Assembly: GCA_907163375.1 (NCBI GenBank)
Contig: CAJQUW010007746.1
Coordinates: 1-64,000 of the forward strand
Direction of reading: 5' to 3'
From: Prostheceraeus crozeri
Taxonomy: Eukaryota > Platyhelminthes > Polycladida > Euryleptidae
DNA length: 64,000 nt
Shown: positions 36,948 through 47,457 of the stretch, piece by piece
Layout of the letters: each line of letters opens with the position of its first letter
Numbering within the stretch: the stretch's first letter is position 1
The notes under the pieces: generated by a model
Databases searched by the model: none
Seen by the model: only the letters and a program-made list of their open reading frames with translations
What the model was told of the DNA's origin: nothing
Position numbers and translations under genes: made by a program

Positions 36948-38999
36948 CACTGTAAACCAAACTGTGCCCAGTATGTGACCAATTATGTGCCCGACGCATT
37001 TTCGTCACATAGGTCACATTTGGTCACATATGTGACTTCCATGTGACCGATGATGAATCACCATAAATCATGCACATACGGCGAGTGCTCGATGAGAATA
37101 ATTCAAATTGATTTTCCGAATACTTTGCGGTGCGTTTTGTTCAAGGACATCACTGGCAAGAAGATGATATCATATTGAAAACTGTTTTAATCAGGATAAT
37201 GATTGTGTGATTGAAAAATGTGACACATGTCTTCGTTTAATCTGCTTGATCTCGCCGGGAAGTTGTATCATCGTGTTGTAAGTGAAGTTGTATTATCTTG
37301 CCTAGACAGCGTGAAACAAATGAGCTTCATGTCAATGGTCTGCTTGTTTATTACATTGAGAATGACAAACTGGGAAGGATTACATAATGACGTCCTATTC
37401 CCAAATAGAATCTTCAATGGCAATGTCCTGAGAAGTGAGTCTATGCAAAATTGAATCAATGTATAGATGGTTCAATCAAACAATTTTATCGGTAAAAACA
37501 GCAATAGATGCTGCCACAGCCATCGATTGTTTCATTGGCGTATAGATAAGGTGTTTACTAAATCAGCTTATCTATTTGTTTTTGAACATCACGTGGCGGT
37601 TGGCGTTGAGCAACACATTGATTAAGACACTCTGAATTAATAAGCATTGATGGTTAATTCAAAAGTAAATGGAAAGTAGAATATGTATCTAATGATTTGC
37701 AAATACTTGTTGTTCTTTCCATAAGTTCCTCAATTCAAAGTATGGTCTTTTCTTTCCAGCAGGAAGTGGAATCATTTAAACCAAAAATTTATCACTCAAT
37801 TTAATTTGGAGGCAGTGCTTCTACTATCCAAAGCCTAAACAAGTAGTGGGGTTTAATTATCACAATAATTGGAAGAAGCGATAATCATGAGCAATCGGGC
37901 AGATATTAATCACATATTAGTCACATTAAGTCACATATCAGCCGTGTTGCATGTGACCGATTTGGTCACGTTAAGTCACATATCAGCCGTGTTGCATGTG
38001 ACCGATTTGGTCACATTAAGTCACATATCAGCCGTGTTGCATGTGACCGATTTGGTCACGTTAAGTCACATATCAGCCGTGTTGCATGTGACCGATTTGG
38101 TCACATTAAGTCGCATATCAGCCGTGTTGCTTGTGACCGATTTGGTCACGTTAAGTCACATATCAGCCGTGTTGCATGTGACCGATTTGGTCACGTTAAG
38201 TCACATATCAGCCGTGTTGCATGTGACCGATTTGGTCACATTAAGTCGCATATCAGCCGTGTTGCAGGTGACCGATTTGGTCACGTTAAGTCACATATCA
38301 GCATTGTTGCATGTGACCGATTTGGTCACGTTAAGTCACATATCAGCATTGTTGCATGTGAACGATTTGGTCACATTAAGTCACATATCAGCCGTGTTGC
38401 ATGTGACCGATTTGGTCACATTAAGTCACATATCAGCCGTGTTGCATGTGACCGATTTGGTCACATTAAGTCACATATCAGCCGTGTTGCATGTGACCGA
38501 TTTGGTCACATTAAGTCACATATCAGCCGTGTTGCATGTGACCGATTTGGTCACATTAAGTCGCATATCAGCCGTGTTGCATGTGACCGATTTGGTCACA
38601 TTAAGTCACATATCAGCCGTGTTGCATGTGACCGATTTGGTCACATTAAGTCACATATCAGCCGTGTTGCATGTGACCGATTTGGTCACATTAAGTCCCA
38701 TATCAGCCGTGTTGCATGTGACCGATTTGGTCACATTAAGTCACATATCAGCCATGTTGCATGTGACCGATTTGGTCACATTAAGTCACATATCAGTCGT
38801 GTTGCATGTGACCGATTTGGTCACGTTAAGTCACATATCAGCCGTGTTGTATGTGACCGATTTGGTCACGTCAAGTCACATATCAGCCGTGTTGTATGTG
38901 ACCGATTTGGGCACATTTGGTCTCATAAAGGCAGTGGCAAACGTCACATGTGTTGGGGACATAATCGGTCACATATTGGGCACAGTTTGGTTTACAGTG
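36948..38999. mobile_element. CACTG-ended non-autonomous transposon with a 45-bp repeat array (E1, 2052 bp)
   Basis: Terminal inverted repeats of about 46 bp begin CACTGTAAACCAAACTGTGC on both strands, with TA on each outer side (36946-36947 and 39000-39001). The terminus resembles CACTA/EnSpm elements, whose ends read CACT(A/G) and carry reiterated subterminal motifs; the TA could be a 2-bp target duplication or part of the repeat. The subterminal word GTCACAT/ATGTGAC recurs in both orientations near both ends and is amplified inside as an array. The other internal part (37.1-37.87 kb) has no recognised coding sequence. Confidence 0.85.
37910..38915. repeat. 45-bp tandem array, 22 units, inside E1
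   Basis: The unit holds GGTCACATTAAGTCACATAT and GTTGCATGTGACCGATTT, so each copy carries opposed GGTCACAT and ATGTGACC arms. Units differ at a few positions (an A/G alternation in GTCAC(A/G)TTAAG, CAC to CGC, GCC to GCA). Because 45 is divisible by three the array is open in frame for 377 codons (37869-39002), repeating VTLSHISAVLHVTDL; this is read as a by-product. Confidence 0.95.
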
Positions 39000-39002
39000 T
39001 AG

Positions 39003-39670
39003 TGACCTTAACATTATTTTGGGCTATGCCATTTTCTTATTTGATGAGATTTCTGTGGTCCAGTTTGGACAGGTTTATTTGTGTGGTTTATTATGATCTG
39101 TAACCTCTTCATGGGGTTAATATTTCCATGTTGTCGTCTGCATGGCCGATGTATGCTTGAAATTTACAAAAGCAAGTACTTAGCAGTATATCTGGAACTA
39201 CGTAGCTATTGAGTCGGTAAGAATACACGTAGAAGATAAAAAATGTATTTTCTTTAGTCAATGAAAGATAGAACAATTTCATTTTTTGAATTTGAATTAT
39301 GTAGACCAGATTTACATATTTTGAAGTTATTTATAATCATTGTCTTTGATTATGGCATTTTGCTGTTCCAGTGGCAGTGTGATACGTCTTATGATGAGCA
39401 TTAAAGTAATATTAACCCTTCGAACAGCCAATTGATCAAACATTGTCAATTCCGTGTAAATTTCTTCAAAATGGTAGAAAGTTTGCATATCTCACATGCG
39501 GTACTGGGTCTCAACACGAGTTCATTTGATGAAATCGAAGCTGAATACACATTGGGGATTAAATGAACGCTGAATTGCTACTCTAAATGCTACTCTTACA
39601 GACTGAATGGAAAAGATAGCCGTCTTCAAATTCTTCACTTCGATGATAATTATCACGGCGAAGTCGTTCT
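39003..39670. other. intergenic, no recognised gene
   Basis: AT-rich sequence between the E1 element and a hAT MITE. No coding motif, RNA gene or repeat was recognised. Confidence 0.4.
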
Positions 39671-39678
39671 GTTGCAAA

Positions 39679-39978
39679 CAGGGATGCGGAGTCGGAGTCC
39701 CGAAGTCTCTGATAATACTGATAGGACTCCGGCTCATAACTAGTCCCGATATATAATACAAACAAAGGAGCCGAGGAGCCAAGTCGTATGCATCCAACTG
39801 AAAGCGAAATTTGATCAACTTTCATCGAAAATGATTGATAATTGATACAGCAATGATCACTAAAGATAGGTTCAAGTAAGTCTATAATGATCTATGATGT
39901 AGCTTACTAGCCTATTTTCAAAAAACTAGGCTTTACATACTTGCCACCCGGATTAGGAGTCGGGACTACGCATCCCTG
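39679..39978. mobile_element. hAT-type MITE (300 bp)
   Basis: The ends CAGGGATGCG and CGCATCCCTG form an inverted repeat extended by GAGTC/GACTCC-rich sequence, and the 8-bp word GTTGCAAA occurs immediately outside both ends (39671-39678 and 39979-39986). A CAGGG-type terminus with a perfect 8-bp duplication is diagnostic of the hAT superfamily. No coding capacity is present, so mobilisation would need a transposase from elsewhere. Confidence 0.95.
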
Positions 39979-40106
39979 GTTGCAAATGATCAAACAGCAT
40001 CATCTACGTGAAGACTGGATCAACTTTCACGCCTCGCACTGGAAGGCCGTGTCACGGAGAGTGCGGTTTCATTATTGAAATCAGCTACAAAACTTCTCTT
40101 AACTTT

Positions 40107-40933
40107 CCTATGTAATTTGACCTCTAGATGGTTGGAAAATGATCCATCTAGGGCTTTTCGAGAAAAATTCAGATATCAAAAATGGTGGGCCTTGAAACCG
40201 AAACTGCACTGCGCGCATTTCATTGAAAATATCCTACAAGATTTCTCTTCACTCAAAAAGGTTGTATAATCAAAAACAAACATATTTTACAAATGCCTGC
40301 CGTTGTAATCGTACAACAGCCACAAGTTGTCTGGAGAGGTTCGGATTAGCAGTGTCTCTCACTTTGTAATTTTGCTAACTGGAATCGAAATTTGAACGCA
40401 TTGTTTCGCTCACCTGTTCACTGTAAATCCTCAGTTCTTGGTGCTTGGACATACAAAATCCGGGCACATGATGAAATGAAGTTTGGGTGTATAATTGGAA
40501 AATGCAAAGCGAAACTTGTCATTTCGAAACTTCTCGTCCAGATCTCGAAGATGTGGTAACTTTGGGAAGTCGATGTGAAAGGCAAAAGTTCGATTGTTGC
40601 AATTGAACGCAATTTGTCAACATTTTAAAGGAGGTTGCACGCACGATCTCCTGCAAAATATTTATTAGTATTTTGTTCTTTAAGTATAAAGCATTTTGTC
40701 AGCAATTCCGTGATCACAAAATTTAATTTTCGTATCATAAATATAACAGAAATGTGGTGATGATGAAAGACATTTTGTGCAGGAAGAAACTATAAAAAAT
40801 CAGTCTAATGAGTTTCAATGTTCATGTCAGTTTCAAGGCCCGACATTTTGAATATTTAACTTTTTCTCGAAAAGCCCTAGATGCATCATTTGCCAACCAT
40901 CAAGTTCGTAATATAGAGGTCAAATTACATAGG
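40107..40933. repeat. inverted duplication with about 100-bp arms
   Basis: The arm at 40107-40204 (CCTATGTAATTTGACCTCTA ... GGCCTTGAAAC) recurs inverted at 40828-40933 with scattered differences; both contain CATCTAGGGCTTTTCGAGAA. The spacer of about 620 bp has no recognised gene. It may be a foldback element or two inverted copies of one repeat; no terminal duplication was identified. Confidence 0.75.
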
Positions 40934-41149
40934 AATTGTGTTCGACAATGTGTTCTTATGGAGAGAAGAAAACTCACGGTACATGCGTATCAAAACTCGC
41001 TATATTCCAGAAGATTTGTGTGATGCGTACTAAAAACTCGTAATAACTAAACAGGAACTGATACTCGAGCAATGAATGGTAGCAGAAGCAATAGAAAAAA
41101 ACATGAAAAAATTCGTAAAAAATCATGAATCGCTACCTGTAGAATTTTC

Positions 41150-42300
41150 CATATGAATATTCGATCACTAAATCGAAATTATCGAGAACTTGCAATCTTG
41201 CCACAGATATAGAGACAAAAATTGATATAATAGTACTATCTGAAATATGGCATTCCAACATTGAAATGTTCAATACTATCAGGATACAAATTCCATCACC
41301 ATATATCCTCTACTGATAGGAGCGGTGGCGTCGCCGTTCATGTGAACAAATCAACTATAGCAGTAACAAAAGCAGAAAAAATAATATTAAACTGGTGATT
41401 TCAACCTAAACTACAGCAAACAATCAGATCATCTGTTGATAGAATCTACGATCAAATGATTGACTTTGACTTCACTCCTTTGATATGTACACCTACTCGC
41501 ATCGCGAGAGAGCGTCATAAATATTCATTCATTGATTTGTTCATGATTAATTGATATTCATTGATTTGCATGATCTGAAAACATTTTGTCAATGTTGCAG
41601 ACAAGTTGACAAACAGCTCAATGAACGAAATTTGATGAAAACAGTGATGGATGCAGTCAGACCTTCACGTTTGTAAACTTTATACTTGCAGAACTTACTG
41701 AAACTATAAGTGCCATCAATACGTATGACAAGATATCAGAACAGTGCTTATCAAAAATTTTTTTACACCTGTGCCAAGTATATGGCGAATCAGTGAAAAG
41801 TGGAGTTTGCCCAAACTGCTTGAAATAATCCGTGGTGATACCGGTACCAATATATAAAAAAATGACAGAAGGAAGCCATCAAACTACAGACCGATCTGTC
41901 TACTAAATTATTTAACTTTAGTTGTTGAAAAGATGATCCATATGCAAATATTTAGTTCCTTAGAAAAAAACCAAATATTATTTGAGAATCAGTATGGTTT
42001 CGGGAAAAATTACTCAACAAATTTGGCACTCTCATAGATGACAGATAAAATATGCAACGCAAAAGCCAAAAATCTATTTACTATTGCATTAAATCTCGAT
42101 ATCTCTAAGGCATTCGACAGTGTTCATGCAGACACATTGCTAGGAAAAGTATATAGGATGGGGATTCGTGGCTTTGTACATGAATGACTTACAACGTATC
42201 TGAAAAACTGGCCGCATAAAGTTCTCATCAATGGGGTACAATCAAATTATTAACGGTTTAGACAGGAGTGCCACAAGGCTTTTCTTTAGGACTTTAATTA
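41150..42300 (+). pseudogene. LINE relic (endonuclease and reverse transcriptase remnants)
   Basis: Plus-strand pieces include an endonuclease start (MNIRSLNRNYREL, then LSEIWHSN and RSGGVAVHVN) and, after a gap, reverse transcriptase blocks NYRPICLLN, QYGFGKNYSTNLAL, LNLDISKAFDSVHADTLLGK and TGVPQGF. The catalytic YADD block is not present because the copy fades near 42.3 kb. Frameshifts and stops are numerous, so it is older than the LINE at 26-29.6 kb. The pattern fits the Jockey/CR1 group. Confidence 0.75.
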
Positions 42301-44890
42301 TGATCGTGAGGTGAACAGCAGACCGAAGAAATTTCAATGCGATGTACACGTTCAATACATCATTTAGAAGCTTTCAGTACGGGGATTGCGAAAAAGACAA
42401 TGTCAAATTCGTACAATTCATCGAAAAATACTAAAAAATCAAATGTATTGAAAGTTTATCTGTTGATAATATTCGCTTTAAACCACTATAATGATGTTGC
42501 TTAAACAGTGAAATTGATCAATTAACATTTCACACGGTATTTAGTTGCGATAGTTATCAAAAACTGTCAAGCTGGGTGAGTATATGCATATTATACTACT
42601 CATTAATTGGCCGACACGTGAGAGAAAATTGAGAGAAAATCGTTAACTTTCAGTCATTTTTTAAATGAAGCCCTACTTGATACAAATAATCAGCAGGAAA
42701 TCAATTACATGCAATTCAAGTACATGTACAGATAACTCACAAAACATGCTGCGTGATCTACCGTAATACCACACCAACGCATAGTTGGTGCTTATTTATC
42801 ATCATCAGAGAATCCATGCGTAAAAGAGGTGACGTGTGCCATTAAATGTTGTAAAAATGTAAAAGCCTACATCAGTTACCTCATCGTCTACGTGAGGAGA
42901 GTCTTCCAATTCTGCAACTAGTAGAATGCTCGGAAGCACTCTTGTTACAATCTTTAAATAAATTCTTGATGAAACAATTCAATAAAGGTCGTAGAAATCT
43001 CATCCGTATTCTTCGAAACTTGATGAGCAAGCTTCATCAATGAAACTAGACCAATCAGATAGTTGCATCGTTTTCTGTACTATAGTTAAGAAAATTACAT
43101 AATGATTATGGTGAATGACACAGAACAATTCATATTTACAAAGGTTAAAAATAGAATTATTCTGAAGCACTTACCAAATATTTTATAAACAACAGTATGA
43201 TCACCCTAAGATAGCGTTCACTTCAATCGGGTGATTGGCAAACCAGCACATTGCTATTCTAAGCCATGGAAATCGAATAATTATCATCAATGGTTTACGC
43301 GGTAAGGACGCTACTTTAGTGTTAGCGTTCTGCCGGTAGCTCTGTTTCAGATTGAATGAGAGGGATAAAGATGAATAGATTTAACCGATCTATGTAGCTA
43401 ATTGTCTAAATTGTTGATTAAAGTGTCAAAGTAAGACAGCGTGCTACTTAAAATCGAAATCGGAGCATTTTGAAGGAATTCACAGCAATCCGCAAGCGGC
43501 GCACGACTATTTTTCCTATCTCTGTAAGGAATTGACAATTTCTTTTTGCCCACTTAGTAAGTTCCTGCATTTGCCATCGTTTTGAATCAGTTTACACCTC
43601 TAGCAAAGTGATACGGATAAACTATGCTCACACCATTCTAAAATGTTTCGTTTGTGTTCGAGACCTGCGTGACATGTTCATTGATGCGGGAAAGTGATCG
43701 TGTAAATTCATTAAAATTCAAAAGACTATTGAGAAGTATGCATACACCATGGCTTGGCGCATGCGTACAAAACCCGCTTCTGTCAAATGCAGCTCTAACG
43801 CAACGGTTGATAACAGCCGCAGATTTCCCGTTTATTGCTACATTCGAAACGATCTGAAACCTATAATTCTTCGTTGCAATCATCAGCTTTCAGTCTGTGA
43901 CCCTGTTTGTATTCCTTAGTATTCCAGATCCTTCCTGTTTTCCAACTTTTTCTTCTTCACACCAACGCATCCACCAATTCCTAGCAGCTATCCTACATGT
44001 ACATCCGCTGCATTCAATTCTCTACAAACATCCGTTATGTCCATGCAGCGAATTTTTCCTGCTTCATCATCCAGTTACCACTAATGTCAGACAGACAGAA
44101 AATGTTGGAATCATACGATGCTTAAACTGATCCAAACATTGAAAAAATTCAATGAGCAAATGTTTGCGGCCCGTTATCTGGAGATATCAGCTTAGAAATA
44201 ATCATAGCTATAGTCAGCAACCAATGACAATGAAATAATGCCGCATAGCATTCACTGCAATATTTTTTATGCTGCCCTTGTAAGAGGGCATGGACTCCTA
44301 GACATTTCACAGGATAAGCTATCCATGTCAACTTTGCCAATTGACGGCTAACTGATTATTTGAAAAGCATGGAAAACGTGATGACAAGAACAAAGTTGAA
44401 TGGCAATAACTTTTGCTAGTTTTGTAGACAGATCAACCGCAAGCATAATCAATGAACCTTTTTTCCTAAAATGGTGACCAGGTGCATTGTGTTTCCGAAG
44501 GAGGTTGAGAAAATAATGACATTACTTTCCATAGATTTCCTCGTAAGAATCCGGTGTTATTAGAAAATGGATAAATCGTAAATATGTCTCATCTCAGAGG
44601 TATCCGAACAGCAAATGATGTTTGCCGAAGTATCGATCAAGCGTCAAACGCATCGAATTGCAGAACAAGGTAAAAGATAACGAGAATGTGAATTCTTTGA
44701 AATAACTTCATGAAAAACTGAATACCTCTGCGAGTGCAAGGCAAAATCTTATCCTGCTACCTCTTCACTTCAGACTTTATTGATCTACTTCAATTTTCTG
44801 CTTCTTTCCATTTCTGGATGACTTTTCTGTCAAATCACATGTGCAAAATGTTTTACTGTCCCAGAGCAAGTTATATTACAAGTGCAAGCA
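42300..44890. other. intergenic, no recognised gene
   Basis: Several 60-80 codon open frames (for example 43638-43883 minus, 43897-44130 plus) show no domain. A TGGCGCATGCGTAC word near 43756 resembles an NRF-1 type site but has no transcript evidence. No repeats or RNA genes were recognised. Confidence 0.4.
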
Positions 44891-44904
44891 ACGTAGCATC
44901 AGTC

Positions 44905-45236
44905 ACATAAGCAGCGAATATTTCAACGTTTGCAAAAATCATCAGAAATACAAATCCAAGTACCGGCACTGAATCCTTATTTGAGAACGCTGTTCATTTT
45001 CTTGAAACATCAGCTGAAATTTTCATCAGTTTCAAAAAATCAAAGACATTTTTCACCTGGTCTCCTGGAGTTGGTATCAATCTGGAAAGCAACTAACGCA
45101 AGTTGCTAAAAGGAGAGCTTGAAGGAAAAAGTGAATATCCTCACTTTCCCATCACTGTCCGCAGCAACATTCCATCGCTGAGAACAACAAACGAAGCACT
45201 CCTGAAATGTTTTAAGTTACAAATCCAAAACTTGTG
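44905..45236 (+). pseudogene. unrecognised coding-like segment
   Basis: One plus-strand frame reads about 100 residues with a single internal stop: AANISTFAKIIRNTNPSTG..., LFENAVHFLETSAEIFISF, TFFTWSPGVGINLESN, stop, then KLLKGELEGKSEYPHFPITV and IPSLRTTNEALLKCFKLQIQ before a terminal stop at about 45236. The composition looks protein-coding and no comparable run exists in the other frames. I do not recognise the family. It may be an exon of a decayed host gene or part of an old mobile element. Confidence 0.3.
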
Positions 45237-45481
45237 ATATTGTTTTATAATGAAGTCATTGAGACATCGCTATAAAGATTATGCGGTTTTGTTTCCCTAC
45301 AAAACGCACACAGCGACTGGATTACGAAATCACTTAGCATTGTCAACATTGTTCCTTTCGAAATTTTGCCACGTATGTCAATCATACCTTAGCAATCATC
45401 CGCATTAGAAATGACAGGTCTGTTTGTAATTGTATTTGACTGATAGCAGATTGGGATTTAGATAAGTTACAAAGTTTGAAG

Positions 45482-45488
45482 TATATAA
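45482..45488 (+). promoter_or_regulatory. candidate TATA box of the micro-gene
   Basis: TATATAA lies 54 nt upstream of the proposed start codon, so initiation at about 45510-45518 would give a 5' UTR of roughly 20-25 nt. An AGATAAG (GATA-type) word lies just upstream near 45468. An earlier ATG at 45506 with a seven-codon frame would fall before such a start site. Confidence 0.35.
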
Positions 45489-45535
45489 GCAGACACACAA
45501 GTGTCATGTCTATAATCACTCCTTTTTAGACGCTA

Positions 45536-45758
45536 ATGTCAAAGGTAAGTTGTTAGATTTATAATTTTGTTTAAAACGCAGTAATAAGTTATATTTTTTT
45601 TCTTCTTTCAGTTTTTAGTTAGGCCTATAGTATTATTATTTTTCTTTATGATCTACCGGAGGTTAGCCTCAACCAATTTAACTTTCCATACAGTCCATGA
45701 TAAAGGGCCTATGCGGCGAGGAAACATAATTTCTGAGACTGTCACATTCATGGAATGA
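45536..45758 (+). CDS. candidate two-exon micro-gene, 51-residue leader-like peptide
   Basis: ATG TCA AAG is followed by a canonical donor (GTAAGT at 45545). The acceptor has a long pyrimidine tract (TTTTTTTTCTTCTTTCAG ending 45611), and exon 2 continues in phase from 45612 to a stop at 45756-45758. The peptide starts MSKFLVRPIVLLFFFMIYRR, a hydrophobic core resembling a signal peptide or membrane anchor, and continues with 31 polar residues ending ISETVTFME. A TATA box lies upstream and AATAAA lies 14 nt after the stop. All parts of a compact gene are in order within 300 bp, which is unlikely but not impossible by chance. No family is recognised and there is no cysteine framework. The arginine inside the hydrophobic stretch is unusual for a signal peptide. 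Confidence 0.35.
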
Positions 45759-45772
45759 CATATAATTCATAG

Positions 45773-45778
45773 AATAAA
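45773..45778 (+). terminator. candidate polyadenylation signal of the micro-gene
   Basis: The canonical hexamer AATAAA starts 14 nt beyond the proposed stop codon and is followed by AGGTGTCTACAACC. It is meaningful only together with the promoter and splice sites just upstream. Confidence 0.35.
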
Positions 45779-46051
45779 GGTGTCTACAACCTACAAAAAG
45801 TACCTCAATAGTAAACATTCTCAATGCATGCTTCGTATTGTCATGTGCTTCATTCAAGAAGAAACAGGAACAAAATTCAGAAGAAACGATGCTTCAAAGA
45901 TAAGCACGAATTTATAACATGAAAATCTTCAAGCTTTAAAAGTCGTTGGCTGCCTCTAAAAGTCTGTTGAACTGAAGTCGGTTGAATTGTCATGAAAATA
46001 ACTTAGAGACGTTACTAGAAAATAAAGTCCAAGTTTGAAATGTACCATAAA

Positions 46052-46313
46052 TCAATCCAATGCAAACTTGAAAAAATAAACCATGACAAAGCACTGAAAA
46101 TTGCCAAAGTTAATGCATTTTAAAACAATTTCAAAAATAAGCAATAATTTTTTCTCGGGTATAGAGAGGAATCCACAGCACAGCCTGAACACAACCTCAT
46201 TATCAACCACGGTATCAACAAAGCAAAAAACTTGAAATGAGACTGAATTGAAATCGATCATGATGAAAATCAGATAAGCAACTATCGCTAGCATTGATTT
46301 CAACCCCATCATG
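46052..46313 (-). CDS. hypothetical secreted or membrane small protein exon
   Basis: On the minus strand an acceptor (AAATTTCTTTCAG) ends one base before ATGATGGGG at 46312, as for a coding exon preceded by an intron in the 5' UTR. The frame starts MMGLKSMLAIVAYLIFIMI, a good signal-peptide or anchor profile, then FCFVDTVVDNEVVFRLCCGF with three cysteines, and 86 codons in all. The C-terminal half is hydrophobic (LLLIFEIVLKC...), suggesting that a real transcript would splice out before it. No polyadenylation signal follows closely. No family is recognised. Confidence 0.25.
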
Positions 46314-46443
46314 CTGAAAGAAATTTGCTGTCATTCATGATACAATTTTATCAAAATTGTTTGATCCACAGTTGTTTATGCTTTATTATAATAGTACTTA
46401 TGCGACTAGAAGAAAGAGAAGCACCTGGCAGGCACCATGCAGG

Positions 46444-46528
46444 TTTGGTAGCTTTGCTACCAAATGAAAAGCAATAATGCAATTGGTAGTAAGCATTTCA
46501 TCGACTTGGCAGCGTACGGTTTACAGTG
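46444..46528. mobile_element. orphan CACTG-type terminus with TTGGTAGC subterminal hairpin (E2)
   Basis: The right-hand terminus ...GGTTTACAGTG ends at 46528 next to TA (46529-46530); its minus strand reads CACTGTAAACCGTACGC. Just inside is a perfect hairpin (TTTGGTAGC at 46444-46452, GCTACCAAA at 46456-46464) and a further TTGGTAG word. The opposite terminus was not found, so the element is truncated or longer than could be traced. Confidence 0.5.
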
Positions 46529-46529
46529 T

Positions 46530-46910
46530 ACTCATGATTTAGCTGGATATTTGGATGACAAAGAAAAGAAATGGTAATAATATTAATAAGGGCTCACCAA
46601 TATAAAAATGAAAAAATGTATTGAAAAGTTTGGTTTTCGATGTTTTATCTGTTATTTCCATTTATTAGATTAGCTACCAATTCGATCGAGTAATGTACTG
46701 GGAGACTAAAAATTCATTTTCTGAGCTCTACTCCGAACCAAAGTGTTTAAATATATCAAGTGTGGAAGCTCCCCATTACTCTAATGTATTTTTAGTGGCG
46801 ACAAATCCAACATTTTTCACATCAATTTTGATGTTGAACGTGTCATTTCTGAATGGTATGGCTTCATAGATGAAACAGTGGAGAAATTGTGTCATTTGGC
46901 TGTCAGATAT
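46530..46910. other. intergenic, no recognised gene
   Basis: AT-rich spacer between two CACTG-type termini. It contains ATTAGCTACCAATTCG near 46670, related to the TTGGTAGC word of the neighbouring terminus, and no coding motif. Confidence 0.4.
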
Positions 46911-46916
46911 TGTTTA

Positions 46917-47135
46917 CACTGTAAACTGTCACCTCCTAAAATCGAAGAAATCTGCATCCTAAAGCGCCACACACTAGAATTTTAGGAGGTTGCGTGAAAT
47001 AGAATGCTGACATACTAAAGAGAACAATAACCCTAGTGCGCTAGCCTCCTAAAACGCTTTGCTTTAGGATATTTTTATTAGTTACGAATAGTGTCTCGTT
47101 TCAGTGTGTGATTTAGGAGGTGCTGGTTTAGAGTG
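46917..47135. mobile_element. CACTG-ended MITE with CCTCCTAAA subterminal repeats (E3, 219 bp)
   Basis: The ends are CACTGTAAACTGTCACCTCC and, on the other strand, CACTCTAAACCAGCACCTCC, bordered by TA on both sides. The word CCTCCTAAA or its complement occurs at least four times, with additional ATCCTAAAGC words. In inverse orientation its two ends match the two ends of the 3.36-kb element at 59138-62498, including the shared GACACTATTCGTAACTAATA and GGGTTATTGTTCTCTT blocks, so it is an internal deletion derivative of that family. Confidence 0.85.
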
Positions 47136-47151
47136 TATCTACAGATTGAAG

Positions 47152-47394
47152 ATGCATCTAATACAAATATTTCCTGGAAAAAGAAGAAAGGAATATTTGC
47201 TCGCTATTTTAGCAACATTTTTGTGCTTTAGATGGTTCTTTAACGTTTCATCTGCCACTGAAGATCAACACCGCGTGGTTGACGCACATGACTCTTGCGC
47301 TTGTCCTAAAACAGCCCGTCATGCTGTTATTTTACTGATATCTGTGTTCATATATAGAGTGCACCAGTTGCAGGAAATTCCACCATCTTCATGA
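47152..47394 (+). CDS. hypothetical type II membrane protein N-terminal exon
   Basis: Starting at Met 47152 the frame reads MHLIQIFPGKRRKEYLLAIL and continues ATFLCFRWFFNVSS, that is a short basic cytoplasmic tail, one membrane segment and a polar lumenal stem ending in DSCACPKTARHAVILLIS. This is the layout of Golgi glycosyl- or sulfotransferase N-termini, but no catalytic domain follows and the stop is at 47394. The open frame extends back to 47104, inside the MITE that ends 16 bp before this Met. It may be a first coding exon with a donor I could not place, or a chance frame. The MITE would then lie in its 5' UTR or promoter. Confidence 0.25.
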   Translation: MHLIQIFPGKRRKEYLLAILATFLCFRWFFNVSSATEDQHRVVDAHDSCACPKTARHAVILLISVFIYRVHQLQEIPPSS

Positions 47395-47457
47395 AAATTG
47401 AGCGAGATGTTCCCATGCAAATCACTCTACGTTTTCACTGATGTGACGTCATGCCTA

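Noticed and set aside
37869-39002. 377-codon open frame repeating VTLSHISAVLHVTDL
   Set aside because: It lies on a 45-bp tandem array within a transposon; a period divisible by three keeps any stop-free unit open. It ends in the terminal inverted repeat and has no non-repetitive domain.
40418-40440. CACTGTAAATCC word as another CACTG-type terminus
   Set aside because: It is not adjacent to TA and no subterminal repeats or partner end were found.
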